A stretch of DNA of 64,000 nucleotides from Spirosoma sp. KUDC1026 (GTDB lineage Bacteria; Bacteroidota; Bacteroidia; Cytophagales; Spirosomataceae): contig NZ_CP056032.1 in assembly GCF_013375035.1 (NCBI RefSeq), positions 2,526,001-2,590,000 of the forward strand. Direction: 5' to 3'. Below are positions 25,629-34,571 of this stretch, piece after piece. Numbering within the stretch: the first letter of the stretch is position 1; each line of letters begins with the position of its first letter. A model generated the notes under the pieces. The model did no database searches and was not told the origin of the DNA. It saw only the letters and a list, made by a program, of their open reading frames with translations. The position numbers and the translations under genes were made by a program.

Positions 25629-26183
25629 TTACCGGCCCTGAAAAACTGGGCGGGTAAACGGTGGTTGCAAAAGAATGTGGTAGGAATTCTCGTCGCCCAG
25701 CGCAATGGCCCGACGAAGGTCATTCTCGGCCTGGGGAAGCTGACGCACCTGAATACGGGCCAACGCCCGCCAGCGGTAGGCATCGGGCTTGATGTCGCGA
25801 AAATGCCAGACAGCTTTGTCGAACTCCCGGAATGCGTTTTGAAAATCTTCCAGGGTGTAATAAGCAATGCCGCGGTCGAGGTAACATTCAGCCAGCGTAT
25901 TGTCGCGACTGATGGCCTGCGTCAGGTCGTAAATGGCCGAATGGCAGTTACCCTGGGCTAACTGACACTTGCCCCGGTAGGCATAGGCGATGGCTGACTT
26001 GGGGGCTTGCTTGATGATGTCATCAAAGTACTGGTGCGCATCAACAAAATTCCGGTCGTTGACTAGCTCAATTCCTGCTTTGTACCGTTTCCGATCTTTG
26101 TCGGCAGGCGTATCATGATCGACCGTGAAATAACGGATCGTCATGTACATAGCAAACAGGAAAATTAGTACGGTAACTTCCAT
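25629..26183 (-). CDS. Membrane-anchored TPR protein
   Basis: A 184-residue protein. Residues 3-18 are a hydrophobic N-terminal anchor (V-T-V-L-I-F-L-F-A-M-Y). Three to four tetratricopeptide repeats follow, with the canonical A-x-x-x-Y-x-x-R-G/A-x-A pattern near residues 60-165 (for example A-Y-A-Y-R-G-K-C-Q-L-A and C-Y-L-D-R-G-I-A-Y-Y). TPRs mediate protein-protein contact; the partner is unknown. It stands alone between the terminator and the MmcQ gene. Confidence 0.8.
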   Translation of the reverse strand: MEVTVLIFLFAMYMTIRYFTVDHDTPADKDRKRYKAGIELVNDRNFVDAHQYFDDIIKQAPKSAIAYAYRGKCQLAQGNCHSAIYDLTQAISRDNTLAECYLDRGIAYYTLEDFQNAFREFDKAVWHFRDIKPDAYRWRALARIQVRQLPQAENDLRRAIALGDENSYHILLQPPFTRPVFQGR

Positions 26184-26233
26184 GGTTCTGTTTAGCTTCT
26201 CGCTTCTGCGAAATTACAACAGTCTTTTCAACT

Positions 26234-26587
26234 TTATTCAGATAATTGTGCCCGAACTGCCTTGGGTAAGCTCTGGAAGACCAACTCATATGAGTGATCG
26301 ATCCAGTCCTGCAAATCCCGGCTTCTGATGCTGCTGTCGACGGTGACTGTATTCCAGTGTTTTTTATTCATGTGGTAGCCCGGCTGGACCGCGTCGAACT
26401 CCTCCCGGAGCTGCACAGCCCGTTCCGGATCACATTTGAGCGCCATCGTGGTGGGTCGACTCCCGGTGTCCAGCATGGCGAAAATTTTATTACCTACTTT
26501 AAAAACCAGCGTTACTTCATCGAATGGAAACGATTCTGTAGCCGCGGGTTTGGTCAGGCAATAGGTGCGCAGCGCTTCTACGTTCAT
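26234..26587 (-). CDS. MmcQ/YjbR family DNA-binding protein
   Basis: A 117-residue protein of the MmcQ/YjbR family (CyaY-like fold with proposed double-wing DNA binding). Typical segments are T-K-P-A-A-T-E-S-F-P-F-D near 13-24, V-F-K-V-G-N-K-I-F-A near 28, L-K-C-D-P-E-R-A near 50, and P-G-Y-H-M-N-K-K-H-W-N-T-V near 69. The cellular role is unknown. It follows the small membrane protein gene by 12 bases, forming a two-gene unit. Confidence 0.88.
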   Translation of the reverse strand: MNVEALRTYCLTKPAATESFPFDEVTLVFKVGNKIFAMLDTGSRPTTMALKCDPERAVQLREEFDAVQPGYHMNKKHWNTVTVDSSIRSRDLQDWIDHSYELVFQSLPKAVRAQLSE

Positions 26588-26599
26588 TAGGTGCCCTGG

Positions 26600-26788
26600 T
26601 TAACGCGTGCAGGCCCGAAAAATCATCACGCATACGCAGAACAGGAACATGATGATTGAGATCCGGTTAATGCCGTGCATCATGCGTAGGTTGGCACTGG
26701 TTGGCGCATTAGGGTCTGGTTTCCGGAAAACACGCAGAAAATACGCGAACACAGGACCGATTTTGAAGTAATCCAGCAGACGATTCAT
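26600..26788 (-). CDS. Small single-pass membrane protein (DUF6728-like)
   Basis: A 62-residue protein. The first 35 residues are amphipathic with R-K-P-D-P-N, then N-L-R-M-M-H-G-I-N-R-I-S-I-I-M-F precedes a hydrophobic segment at about 44-58. The pattern is that of a small protein found across Bacteroidota, which I recall as DUF6728; that name is from memory. Function unknown. It lies upstream of mmcQ in the same direction. Confidence 0.65.
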   Translation of the reverse strand: MNRLLDYFKIGPVFAYFLRVFRKPDPNAPTSANLRMMHGINRISIIMFLFCVCVMIFRACTR

Positions 26789-26874
26789 AATAGTTGGGTA
26801 ACAGGCACCAACAAAAAGTTGGATGGGCGGTATTGCCCTGCCTGTAATAAGAACAAAATTTAATCGTGAATCCG

Positions 26875-28893
26875 TCAGATTTGGTCAATTTTTTCGGGCT
26901 CAATCCAACGGCTATCTTCGCGAATCAACTCGATCAGTTCATCAACGGCGCGACTGGCCGGTACCGATTTTTTGATCACCTGCTGACCCCGGTACAATGC
27001 GATCTTATCGCGCCCGATACCGACATAACCGTAATCCGCATCGGCCATTTCGCCGGGGCCGTTTACGATACAGCCCATGATACCAATTTTGACGCCTTTC
27101 AGGTGATCGGTACGCTGGCGAATCATAGCTGTTGTTTCCTGCAGATCGAACAGCGTCCGGCCGCAGGATGGACAGGAAATGTATTCGGTTTTGGTGATAC
27201 GTGTCCGGGCGGCCTGTAAAATGCCGAAAGCCAGGTTGTTCAGACGTTTCAGTTCGTCGTCCTGAGGCTTACTCGTCAACGATAGCATGATGCCGTCGCC
27301 TAGTCCGTCGATTAGTAAGCCACCCGCATCGGTAGCGGCAAACAACGGAACGTTTTCGGCCTCACTTACCGGATAGCTCCGCTGGATAATGACCGGTGTA
27401 TCGATTCCCTGATTAATTAATTCCACACAGAGCCGACGAAGTTCAGGCATGGCGTGGGCGTTCGTCGTGGTAATCAGCAGCACTACCGTAGTGTCTCTAC
27501 GTAACGCGTCGAGCAAGTCATCTGACAGATCCGAAAGGGAAATCCGGATGACGTTCAAGCGATCGTGTAAAGCTGATGATGTCGTTCGGGCAGTCAGGTA
27601 CTCATCGGCTGTCAGCAGGGGATAGCTGGCCGTTGTGCTGGCTATGGGCTGCCAGATGGTATAATCCAGAATTTCTTTCAGGCCATTGGGCAGCATGAAC
27701 TGCGCTGGCTGCGAACCTGTGTAGATGTAATCCGCTCCCAGATCGTTCATCCGCCATTTGTCCGGAACGGGCAGATAAAAATGACCGACGGGCTGTAGGG
27801 CGTCGTGTCCGGTAACCGGCACCTGACTGAAATCGGCAACGACGCGTGGTACGTTTTGCCCACCCATGTTCATTACCGTGCGCGTAGCCCGGCGCGTGTA
27901 CTGAAACGGATTAATGGGGTAGACCGTCACCGGCGGCATAGACTGGCTATCGGTCGTCCGGTTGGTGTAGCGGTCAATCAACGCCTGCGCTACGGGGGCC
28001 TCCCGTTCCGGTTCTTCCGTCAGCGACACGCGAACCGTATCGCCAATACCATCTTCGAGCAGGGTGCCGATGCCCAGCGCTGATTTAATACGGCCATCTT
28101 CGGCTTCACCTGCTTCGGTAACGCCTAGGTGAAGCGGATAAGGTTTCAGGCCTTCTTCATCCAGCCGCTGTACCAGCAGCCGATACGCCTGCACCATCAC
28201 CTGCGGATTGCTGGATTTCATCGAAAGAACAATGTTATAGTATTGTTCATCTTCACAGATGCGCAGAAACTCCAGCGCCGACTCAACCATGCCAGCAGGC
28301 GTATCGCCGTAGCGGCTCAGAATCCGGTCGGATAGGGAGCCGTGGTTGGTGCCAATGCGCATGGCCGTACCGTACTCCTTACAGATACGGATTAAGGGCA
28401 GAAACTTCTCCCGAATGCGTTCCAGTTCGGCTGCGTAGGCTGCTTCGGTATAATCAATGTATTCAAATCGTTTGCGATCGGCGTAGTTGCCGGGGTTGAT
28501 CCGGACTTTCTCCACTACCCGGGCCGCTAATTCGGCCGCATTCGGTGTGAAGTGAATGTCGGCAACGAGGGGGGTTGTGTAGCCCCGCGCCCGCAACTCC
28601 CGGCGGATATTTTCCAGGTTCTGCGCTTCCTTCACGCTCGGCGCTGTAATCCGAATGTATTCACAGCCCGCTTCAATCATCCGGATAGACTGCTCCACCG
28701 AACCCAGCGTATCCATGGTATCCACCGTCGTCATCGACTGGACCCGAATGGGGTAATCAGAGCCCATAGGCACGTCGCCGATGAATACCGGAATCGTTTT
28801 CCGACGGACGTATTGAGTAAGTGAGGGGGTATAATGAACCGACGGATCAGGAATAACCGACGAGATTGACGGAGTAAGCAGCGAGTCGAGCAT
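26875..28893 (-). CDS. ispG: 4-hydroxy-3-methylbut-2-enyl diphosphate synthase (long form)
   Basis: A 672-residue IspG (GcpE), the [4Fe-4S] enzyme of the non-mevalonate isoprenoid pathway that converts MEcPP to HMBPP. The N-terminal TIM barrel holds V-Q-S-M-T-T-V-D-T near residue 45, and the C-terminal reductase domain holds the cluster cysteines in S-C-P-S-C-G-R-T and M-G-C-I-V-N-G-P-G-E. The 250-residue insert between the two is the domain found in the three-domain form of Bacteroidota, Chlamydiae and plants. The ATG at 28893 is preferred over TTG 28926, because a good promoter overlaps the latter. Confidence 0.95.
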   Translation of the reverse strand: MLDSLLTPSISSVIPDPSVHYTPSLTQYVRRKTIPVFIGDVPMGSDYPIRVQSMTTVDTMDTLGSVEQSIRMIEAGCEYIRITAPSVKEAQNLENIRRELRARGYTTPLVADIHFTPNAAELAARVVEKVRINPGNYADRKRFEYIDYTEAAYAAELERIREKFLPLIRICKEYGTAMRIGTNHGSLSDRILSRYGDTPAGMVESALEFLRICEDEQYYNIVLSMKSSNPQVMVQAYRLLVQRLDEEGLKPYPLHLGVTEAGEAEDGRIKSALGIGTLLEDGIGDTVRVSLTEEPEREAPVAQALIDRYTNRTTDSQSMPPVTVYPINPFQYTRRATRTVMNMGGQNVPRVVADFSQVPVTGHDALQPVGHFYLPVPDKWRMNDLGADYIYTGSQPAQFMLPNGLKEILDYTIWQPIASTTASYPLLTADEYLTARTTSSALHDRLNVIRISLSDLSDDLLDALRRDTTVVLLITTTNAHAMPELRRLCVELINQGIDTPVIIQRSYPVSEAENVPLFAATDAGGLLIDGLGDGIMLSLTSKPQDDELKRLNNLAFGILQAARTRITKTEYISCPSCGRTLFDLQETTAMIRQRTDHLKGVKIGIMGCIVNGPGEMADADYGYVGIGRDKIALYRGQQVIKKSVPASRAVDELIELIREDSRWIEPEKIDQI

Positions 28894-28923
28894 ACAAAAG
28901 TTGGCCAGGCCAATTGACAAAGA

Positions 28924-28951
28924 CAAAGGTACGGAAAAAGCAGTTTGCCAA
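28924..28951 (-). promoter_or_regulatory. ispG promoter (TTG-N17-TACCTTTG)
   Basis: Reading on the minus strand, TTG at 28951-28949 is followed after 17 bases by TACCTTTG at 28931-28924. This fits both elements of the Bacteroidota sigma-ABfr consensus and leaves a leader of about 24 bases to the ATG at 28893. Confidence 0.7.
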
Positions 28952-29172
28952 CCGACGTGCCCGGCTACTGAAAAACGGTAAGCAATCGGAAAATGTTCGC
29001 TTGTTCAATGACGAGCAGGAAAGAGAAAAAGAGGGCGGCTAACAGGTTAGCAAATGCAGGAAACTACCAAAACAAAAGCTATTCAACTGGGTTAATTTGT
29101 CAATTACAACATGCCGTCGGCGTAACTACCCGAACGGTATGGGCAAAACAAAAGTAAAAACTTAAAAACGTT

Positions 29173-29475
29173 ATGAAAATCAAAGGATTATATGCGCTTG
29201 CTCTGGTTGCTTTTCTGACAACGGGCGCCTACGCACAGGATACAACCAACATAACCGCGCGGAAAGCTCGCGTTAAATCTGAGTTAAAAGAAGCTGGTCA
29301 GAATGTCGGCGATGCAGCTACTGAAGTTGCTCGGGGTGCCAAACGTAACGCCAAAGTAGCGGGGCAGGCCATCAGCACCGAAGCGGACAAGGTTGGCAAT
29401 AAAATTGATCGAAAATCGGAAGAGTGGAAAGCAAAACGCGACGCCAAACGAGCGGCTAAGCGCGATACGTTGTAA
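29173..29475 (+). CDS. Small exported Lys/Ala-rich helical protein
   Basis: A 100-residue protein with a signal peptide ending at A-Y-A-Q (19-22). The mature part is highly charged and helical, with heptad-like A-x-x-x-A-K/R repeats (A-A-T-E-V-A-R-G-A-K-R-N-A-K-V-A-G-Q-A), resembling stress-linked LEA-like or CsbD-like proteins in composition only. No family is assigned. It has its own terminator at 29485-29525 and 246 bases of upstream intergenic sequence, so it is probably a free-standing gene. Confidence 0.65.
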   Translation: MKIKGLYALALVAFLTTGAYAQDTTNITARKARVKSELKEAGQNVGDAATEVARGAKRNAKVAGQAISTEADKVGNKIDRKSEEWKAKRDAKRAAKRDTL

Positions 29476-29490
29476 TACACCGGAACAAAA

Positions 29491-29532
29491 CGGAACAGAG
29501 CCGGGACGATCAGGTCGTCCCGGCTCTGTTTG
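29491..29532. terminator. Bidirectional terminator after the small exported protein
   Basis: Near-perfect arms of about 16 bp (AACAGAGCCGGGACGA / TCGTCCCGGCTCTGTT) with a short TCAGG loop and a T-rich tail, between convergent genes. Confidence 0.8.
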
Positions 29533-29538
29533 TTTCCG

Positions 29539-30411
29539 CTACGTTAGCTTCGTGGCTATTTTAGGATATTTTCCTCGCCAGTGCTTCCAGCGCTTGTGCG
29601 ACCAGAGCCAGTCAGAAGGGTAGGCCCGGATAGTTTCTTCCAGCAGGTCCCGGTAACGCTCCAGAATAGCGCCTTCGGGCAGATCGGTATAAGGCGGCTG
29701 GCCGATGGCCGTGAACGTGACCTGATAATAGCCCCGTCGAATTCGGTTGATATGCGTGTAGAAGACGGGTAATTGCCGACTACGAGCCAGTCGCTCCGTA
29801 CCGGGATAGAAAGGCGTATCGTGGTGCAAAAAATCGGTCCAGAAGGCCTGTTCCGGCACATCCGGTACTTGATCAGCCACCAGCGCGATGATCCGGGGGG
29901 AGTCTTTTTGGGCGGCCATGCGCCGGGGAAGCGTGTGCATCGGCACGGGCACAGCTCCGAATGTCGACCGGATTTCCCGCATCAGTTTCTCGAAAAATGG
30001 GTTATTGAGTGGCTTGTAAATACTATCGGCGGGCATTCCATGCAGCACTGAACTTGACGGAATCCATTCCCAGTTGCTGCTGTGCGACGCCATACCTACT
30101 ACCGCCTGCCCCGCCTGGAGCTGTTGTTTAACAATTTCTGCATTCGTAAACTGAACCCGCTTGCGCAGTTCATCGGCCGACAAAGCGGGCATTTTGATCG
30201 TTTCAACGATGAGGTCAGTCAGGTTTCGATAGAAGCCTCGCGCAATACTCTTTATCTCCGCTGGAGATTTTTCCGGAAACGAAAGGCGGAGATTTTCCAG
30301 AACGACCCGTTTCCTGTAACGGACAACGTAAAGCAACAAAAAATACAAAAAGTCCGACAAACCGTAGAGCACCGTCAGGGGTAAGCGTGACAGCAATCGA
30401 AAAACTATCAT
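29539..30411 (-). CDS. Lysophospholipid/lauroyl acyltransferase family protein (LpxL/HtrB type)
   Basis: A 290-residue inner-membrane acyltransferase. A hydrophobic N-terminus (about 8-28) anchors it. The acyltransferase motif H-S-S-N-W-E-W near residue 106 fits the H-x4-D/E catalytic pair of the family, followed by Y-K-P-L-N-N-P-F near 132 and R-x-x-A-Q-K-D-S near 168. LpxL-type enzymes transfer secondary acyl chains to lipid A precursors. Which lipid A acyl position it serves cannot be told. It converges with the small exported protein. Confidence 0.87.
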   Translation of the reverse strand: MIVFRLLSRLPLTVLYGLSDFLYFLLLYVVRYRKRVVLENLRLSFPEKSPAEIKSIARGFYRNLTDLIVETIKMPALSADELRKRVQFTNAEIVKQQLQAGQAVVGMASHSSNWEWIPSSSVLHGMPADSIYKPLNNPFFEKLMREIRSTFGAVPVPMHTLPRRMAAQKDSPRIIALVADQVPDVPEQAFWTDFLHHDTPFYPGTERLARSRQLPVFYTHINRIRRGYYQVTFTAIGQPPYTDLPEGAILERYRDLLEETIRAYPSDWLWSHKRWKHWRGKYPKIATKLT

Positions 30412-30534
30412 CTAGTAGTAAATAAGCAGAGAGCAGAGCAGATAGGGGATTCTACCCGAACAATTAAAAATTTGTAAAATCGGTTTCTGATATTACTTTT
30501 TTGCGTTACTTGTTGCTGATATAATTAGTCTTTA

Positions 30535-31185
30535 TTGGAAAAATACCAGCAGTCAAAACAAACTGAATTACTTATTGATCTGCATTACCTGCCCACTCTG
30601 GATTTTATAGCCGGTTTTCTAAAGTTTAATCAGGTGTGGCTGGAAGCGCATGAGCATTACCAGAAGCAAAGCTACAGAAATCGCTGTTACATTGTGACAG
30701 CCCATAAGGTAGACGCGCTGGCCGTGCCGGTACAACAGGGGACGCACCACCATCCAATCCGCGGGGTACGGATTGATAACAGCCAGCCCTGGGCCATTCG
30801 TCATTGGAGAAGTTTACAGGCAGCTTACGGAAAGGCTCCGTTTTTCGAATACTACGCACCTGATTTTGAGCCGGTTTACCAGAAAGAGTGGGAGTTTTTA
30901 TTTGATCTGAATAAAGAATTGCTGACAATTTGTCTGAAACTGTTGAACATTCGAACACCCGTCAACCTGACAGATTGCTACGCAAAAAGTCCGGAAGTCG
31001 GCGTATTTGACGCCCGATCGGCGCTGAATTCCCGAAATAGACAGGGATTACCTCTATTCTATTCGCCAGTGCCGTATCAGCAAAACTTTGGCCCTGATTT
31101 TGTACCTAATATGAGTGTTATAGACCTGTTGTTCTGCCAGGGACCGGCCGCGTTGGACGTGTTGACGGCTGGCCTTCGGGAGTGA
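30535..31185 (+). CDS. WbqC family protein
   Basis: A 216-residue protein matching the WbqC-like family (Pfam name from memory): L-L-I-D-L-H-Y-L-P near 13, the Q-K-Q-S-Y-R-N-R-C segment near 44 and later H-W-R-S-L-Q-A-A-Y-G-K-A-P-F-F near 92-106, then the F-D-L-N-K-E-L-L segment. In this phylum WbqC is usually near signal peptidase genes. The start is TTG at 30535, since no ATG is in frame before the first conserved residues. Function is unknown, with links suggested to surface polysaccharide synthesis in other bacteria. Confidence 0.8.
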   Translation: MEKYQQSKQTELLIDLHYLPTLDFIAGFLKFNQVWLEAHEHYQKQSYRNRCYIVTAHKVDALAVPVQQGTHHHPIRGVRIDNSQPWAIRHWRSLQAAYGKAPFFEYYAPDFEPVYQKEWEFLFDLNKELLTICLKLLNIRTPVNLTDCYAKSPEVGVFDARSALNSRNRQGLPLFYSPVPYQQNFGPDFVPNMSVIDLLFCQGPAALDVLTAGLRE

Positions 31186-31246
31186 ACAAATCCTTAAAAC
31201 TCTACGTTAAGCCAATAGTACGCTTACCTTAGGAGACCCAAAGCGA

Positions 31247-33775
31247 ATGGAAGCAAAATTCTCAAACCGCGTTAAGGAAGTAATCTCGCTGAGCCGGGAG
31301 GAAGCCTTACGCCTAGGCCACGATTACATCGGTACAGAACACCTGTTGCTGGGAATGATCCGCGAAGGAGAGGGTGTAGCCGTCGGGTTATTGAAAAAGC
31401 TCGGCATCTCGCTCGACGAACTTCGGGTCACTATTGAACAGGCAACGAAAGGTACGGCGACCAATAACGTGAAAAACCTGGCGAATATCCCGCTGACCCG
31501 TCAGTCGGAAAAAACGCTGAAGATCACGTATCTGGAAGCCAAGATTTTCAAAAGCCCACTCATTGGCACCGAGCATCTGCTGCTATCGATTCTGCGCGAT
31601 GAAGACAATGTCGCCACGCAGATTCTGAACAAGTTCAATGTTAATTACGAAGTCATTAAGGAGATGCTGGAATACCAATCTTCGGGAAGCCGTCCGGTGA
31701 TGGGCCCCGAGACCGATGATGACGACAACGACCGGGGTATGTTTGGCGGCAGCGGCAGCAGCGGTTCAGGCAAAGAAGCCAAAGGTTCTGAAAAGTCACG
31801 GACTCCCGTACTGGATAACTTTGGTCGCGACCTGACGAAGCTGGCCGAGGTTGGCAAACTGGACCCAATTGTTGGTCGTGAAAAAGAAATCGAGCGTGTT
31901 GCTCAGGTATTGAGCCGCCGTAAGAAAAATAACCCAATCCTGATCGGTGAACCTGGCGTCGGTAAGACCGCTATTGCCGAAGGACTGGCGCTACGTATCG
32001 TGCAGAAAAAGGTATCGCGGGTGCTGTTCGGCAAACGCGTTGTTACCCTGGATCTGGCATCGCTGGTGGCGGGTACGAAATACCGGGGTCAGTTCGAAGA
32101 GCGGATGAAAGCCGTGATGAACGAGCTGGAAAAATCGCCAGAAGTGATCCTGTTTATCGATGAGCTGCACACCATCGTTGGTGCTGGTGGCGCATCGGGT
32201 TCGCTGGATGCCTCAAACATGTTCAAACCAGCCCTGGCCCGCGGTGACATTCAATGCATCGGAGCTACGACGCTGGACGAATATCGTCAGTACATCGAGA
32301 AGGATGGTGCGCTGGCCCGTCGGTTCCAGATGGTGATGGTCGATGCTACGTCGATTGACGAAACCATCGAAATCCTGAACAATATCAAGGATAAGTACGA
32401 AGATCACCACCACGTTAATTACACGCCAGAAGCGATTGAAGCCGCGGTGAAACTATCAGAGCGTTATATCTCTGACCGTTTTCTGCCTGATAAAGCGATT
32501 GACGTAATGGACGAAGTGGGTGCTCGGGTACACATATCGAACATCACCGTTCCTGAAGATATTCTGAAGCTTGAAGAGCAGATTGAGAATATCAAGAAGG
32601 AGAAAAACCAGGTCGTTAAAAGCCAGAAATACGAAGAAGCTGCTCAGCTCCGCGACAAAGAAAAGCGCCTGATCGACCAGCTCGACCGCGCTAAACAAGC
32701 GTGGGAAGAGGATACCAAGAAACGTCGGTACACGGTTAACGAAGACAGCGTAGCTGAAGTCGTGGCTATGATGACGGGAATTCCGGTGACGAGCGTATCG
32801 AACGACGAAGGCAAAAAACTCGTCAATATGGGCGAGGAGCTGAAAGGCAAAGTAATCGGTCAGCAGGCCGCCATTGACAAGCTGGTGAAGGCTATCCAGC
32901 GGACACGGGTAGGTTTGAAAGATCCGAAGAAACCAATCGGTTCGTTTATCTTCCTCGGGCCAACGGGGGTAGGTAAAACGGAGCTGGCGAAAGTCCTGGC
33001 TAGTTACCTGTTCGACAAAGAAGATGCGCTGGTACGTATCGATATGTCGGAGTACATGGAGAAGTTCAGCGTTAGCCGACTGGTCGGCGCTCCTCCAGGC
33101 TACGTAGGTTACGAAGAAGGTGGTCAGTTAACCGAGAAAATCCGCCGGAAACCTTACAGCGTCGTGCTGTTGGATGAGATCGAAAAAGCGCACCCAGATG
33201 TGTTTAACATTCTACTGCAGGTGCTTGACGATGGTATCCTGACTGACGGTCTGGGTCGCCGGGTTGACTTCCGGAATACGATCATTATCATGACCTCGAA
33301 CATTGGGGTTCGTGACCTGAAAGATTTCGGTGCCGGTATCGGTTTTGCCACCCGCAAGAGCGAAAGCCAGGACGAGATCATGAAGAACACCATCCAGAGC
33401 GCGCTTCGCAAAGCGTTCTCGCCGGAGTTCCTCAACCGTTTGGACGATGTAATTGTGTTTAACTCGCTGCAACGCGAAGACATTCACAAAATCATTGACC
33501 TCATGCTGGGTAAATTACTTGGCCGCGTAACGAGCCTGGGTTATACCGTTGATCTGACTGAAAAAGCAAAAGATTTCCTGTCGGAAAAAGGATATGACCA
33601 GCAGTACGGTGCTCGTCCGCTAAGCCGCGCAATCCAGCGTTACCTGGAAGATCCGATCGCTGAAGAGATCCTGAAAGGCGAACTGAAAGAAGGCGATGTG
33701 ATCCACGCCGACTACAGTGGAGAAGGTGAATCGCTGACGATCACGGTGAAAAAGCAAGAAGAAGTAACGGAGTAA
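31247..33775 (+). CDS. clpC: ATP-dependent Clp protease ATP-binding subunit ClpC
   Basis: An 842-residue HSP100 AAA+ unfoldase. Two Clp N-terminal repeats occupy about 1-145. A Ser/Gly linker follows (S-G-S-S-G-S-G near 165-175). AAA domain 1 has Walker A G-E-P-G-V-G-K-T near 233 and Walker B F-I-D-E-L-H. A UVR-like coiled-coil middle domain spans about 420-500 (Y-E-E-A-A-Q-L-R-D). AAA domain 2 has Walker A G-P-T-G-V-G-K-T near 571. The short middle domain separates ClpC from ClpB. It delivers substrates to ClpP. A terminator stem with a T-run follows at 33797-33825. Confidence 0.95.
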   Translation: MEAKFSNRVKEVISLSREEALRLGHDYIGTEHLLLGMIREGEGVAVGLLKKLGISLDELRVTIEQATKGTATNNVKNLANIPLTRQSEKTLKITYLEAKIFKSPLIGTEHLLLSILRDEDNVATQILNKFNVNYEVIKEMLEYQSSGSRPVMGPETDDDDNDRGMFGGSGSSGSGKEAKGSEKSRTPVLDNFGRDLTKLAEVGKLDPIVGREKEIERVAQVLSRRKKNNPILIGEPGVGKTAIAEGLALRIVQKKVSRVLFGKRVVTLDLASLVAGTKYRGQFEERMKAVMNELEKSPEVILFIDELHTIVGAGGASGSLDASNMFKPALARGDIQCIGATTLDEYRQYIEKDGALARRFQMVMVDATSIDETIEILNNIKDKYEDHHHVNYTPEAIEAAVKLSERYISDRFLPDKAIDVMDEVGARVHISNITVPEDILKLEEQIENIKKEKNQVVKSQKYEEAAQLRDKEKRLIDQLDRAKQAWEEDTKKRRYTVNEDSVAEVVAMMTGIPVTSVSNDEGKKLVNMGEELKGKVIGQQAAIDKLVKAIQRTRVGLKDPKKPIGSFIFLGPTGVGKTELAKVLASYLFDKEDALVRIDMSEYMEKFSVSRLVGAPPGYVGYEEGGQLTEKIRRKPYSVVLLDEIEKAHPDVFNILLQVLDDGILTDGLGRRVDFRNTIIIMTSNIGVRDLKDFGAGIGFATRKSESQDEIMKNTIQSALRKAFSPEFLNRLDDVIVFNSLQREDIHKIIDLMLGKLLGRVTSLGYTVDLTEKAKDFLSEKGYDQQYGARPLSRAIQRYLEDPIAEEILKGELKEGDVIHADYSGEGESLTITVKKQEEVTE

Positions 33776-33796
33776 TCCGAAGCAATAAATAAAAAA

Positions 33797-33825
33797 GACC
33801 GGGTGGTAACGCCCGGTTTTTTTTA
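33797..33825 (+). terminator. Terminator after clpC
   Basis: Stem ACCGGG / CCCGGT with an 8-nt loop, preceded by six A and followed by eight T: a classical intrinsic terminator. Confidence 0.85.
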
Positions 33826-34539
33826 TGCCTGTCTGTCAATTAAAAATCGTCTGATGGCGGTCAGGTGAGTTAGCAAAACAAGGGGTACAATAAGTGATGG
33901 CAACCAGCTAAACGGAAAATGCAGAATGGCGATGTTTGGTTGGTTGAAGGCCAACCGCTGTAGTGGTGATGGGGCTGATAGCAAAGCCGTAGCAACGATG
34001 TTGCCTAAAAGTCCAAGACACACTACGTTCCATAACAGGATCAAGGATGGTGATAGACTACGCTTTTTAAACCCGAAATATGCGACAAGCGGAGCCGTAA
34101 GGCCAGCGAGAATATCGAAATTATGCCCCTCAAATGTCATGATTTCCGGGACAGCCCCATGCAGAAAAAGCCAGTATAACGTAAGTTCGACTGGTATTCG
34201 CACGGTGTGTAAATACGTAAACGTCGATAAAGGTAAACTGTCCAGAAATTGTCTGCTCCGCTGCGTAACGAACAGCAGCAAAATGCAGATGATAGTTGGC
34301 AGGATGCCCAGCAGCATAATTCTGGGCGGAATGGCCTGCGGGTTTGACGAGTAAACGCCGTTGAGTGTAATAGTTGCCTGAATGAGTAACCAGACAACCA
34401 AGCCAGAAAGTATGAGCACTGCCTTGTTGCGAATGCTGCTGGCATCGGCCTTTCGAATTGTCCAGATAAACAAGGTAAGTGTCAGAAGAACGGTCAGTAT
34501 AAAGAAGCCAGATAAGGAAAGCGGTAGCTTATCAATCAT
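33823..34539 (-). CDS. Integral membrane protein, function unknown
   Basis: A 238-residue very hydrophobic protein with seven likely membrane segments starting at about residues 10, 42, 75, 105, 145, 170 and 215. No signature motif was recognised. It ends 3 bases inside the clpC terminator region. I know similar conserved hypothetical membrane proteins from the phylum but cannot place a function. The genes on either side (clpC convergent, GMC oxidoreductase 32 bases upstream) give no clear clue; the GMC gene ends at 34572, so this gene's promoter must be internal to that 32-base gap or shared with it. Confidence 0.7.
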   Translation of the reverse strand: MIDKLPLSLSGFFILTVLLTLTLFIWTIRKADASSIRNKAVLILSGLVVWLLIQATITLNGVYSSNPQAIPPRIMLLGILPTIICILLLFVTQRSRQFLDSLPLSTFTYLHTVRIPVELTLYWLFLHGAVPEIMTFEGHNFDILAGLTAPLVAYFGFKKRSLSPSLILLWNVVCLGLLGNIVATALLSAPSPLQRLAFNQPNIAILHFPFSWLPSLIVPLVLLTHLTAIRRFLIDRQA

Positions 34540-34571
34540 TGTTCATCGCGGTACGTGATGCTACGTCCAAA

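Noticed and set aside
25310..25867. 185-codon minus-strand frame
   Set aside because: It overlaps the thioredoxin gene and the TPR gene in another frame and has low-complexity Ser/Pro/Arg composition.
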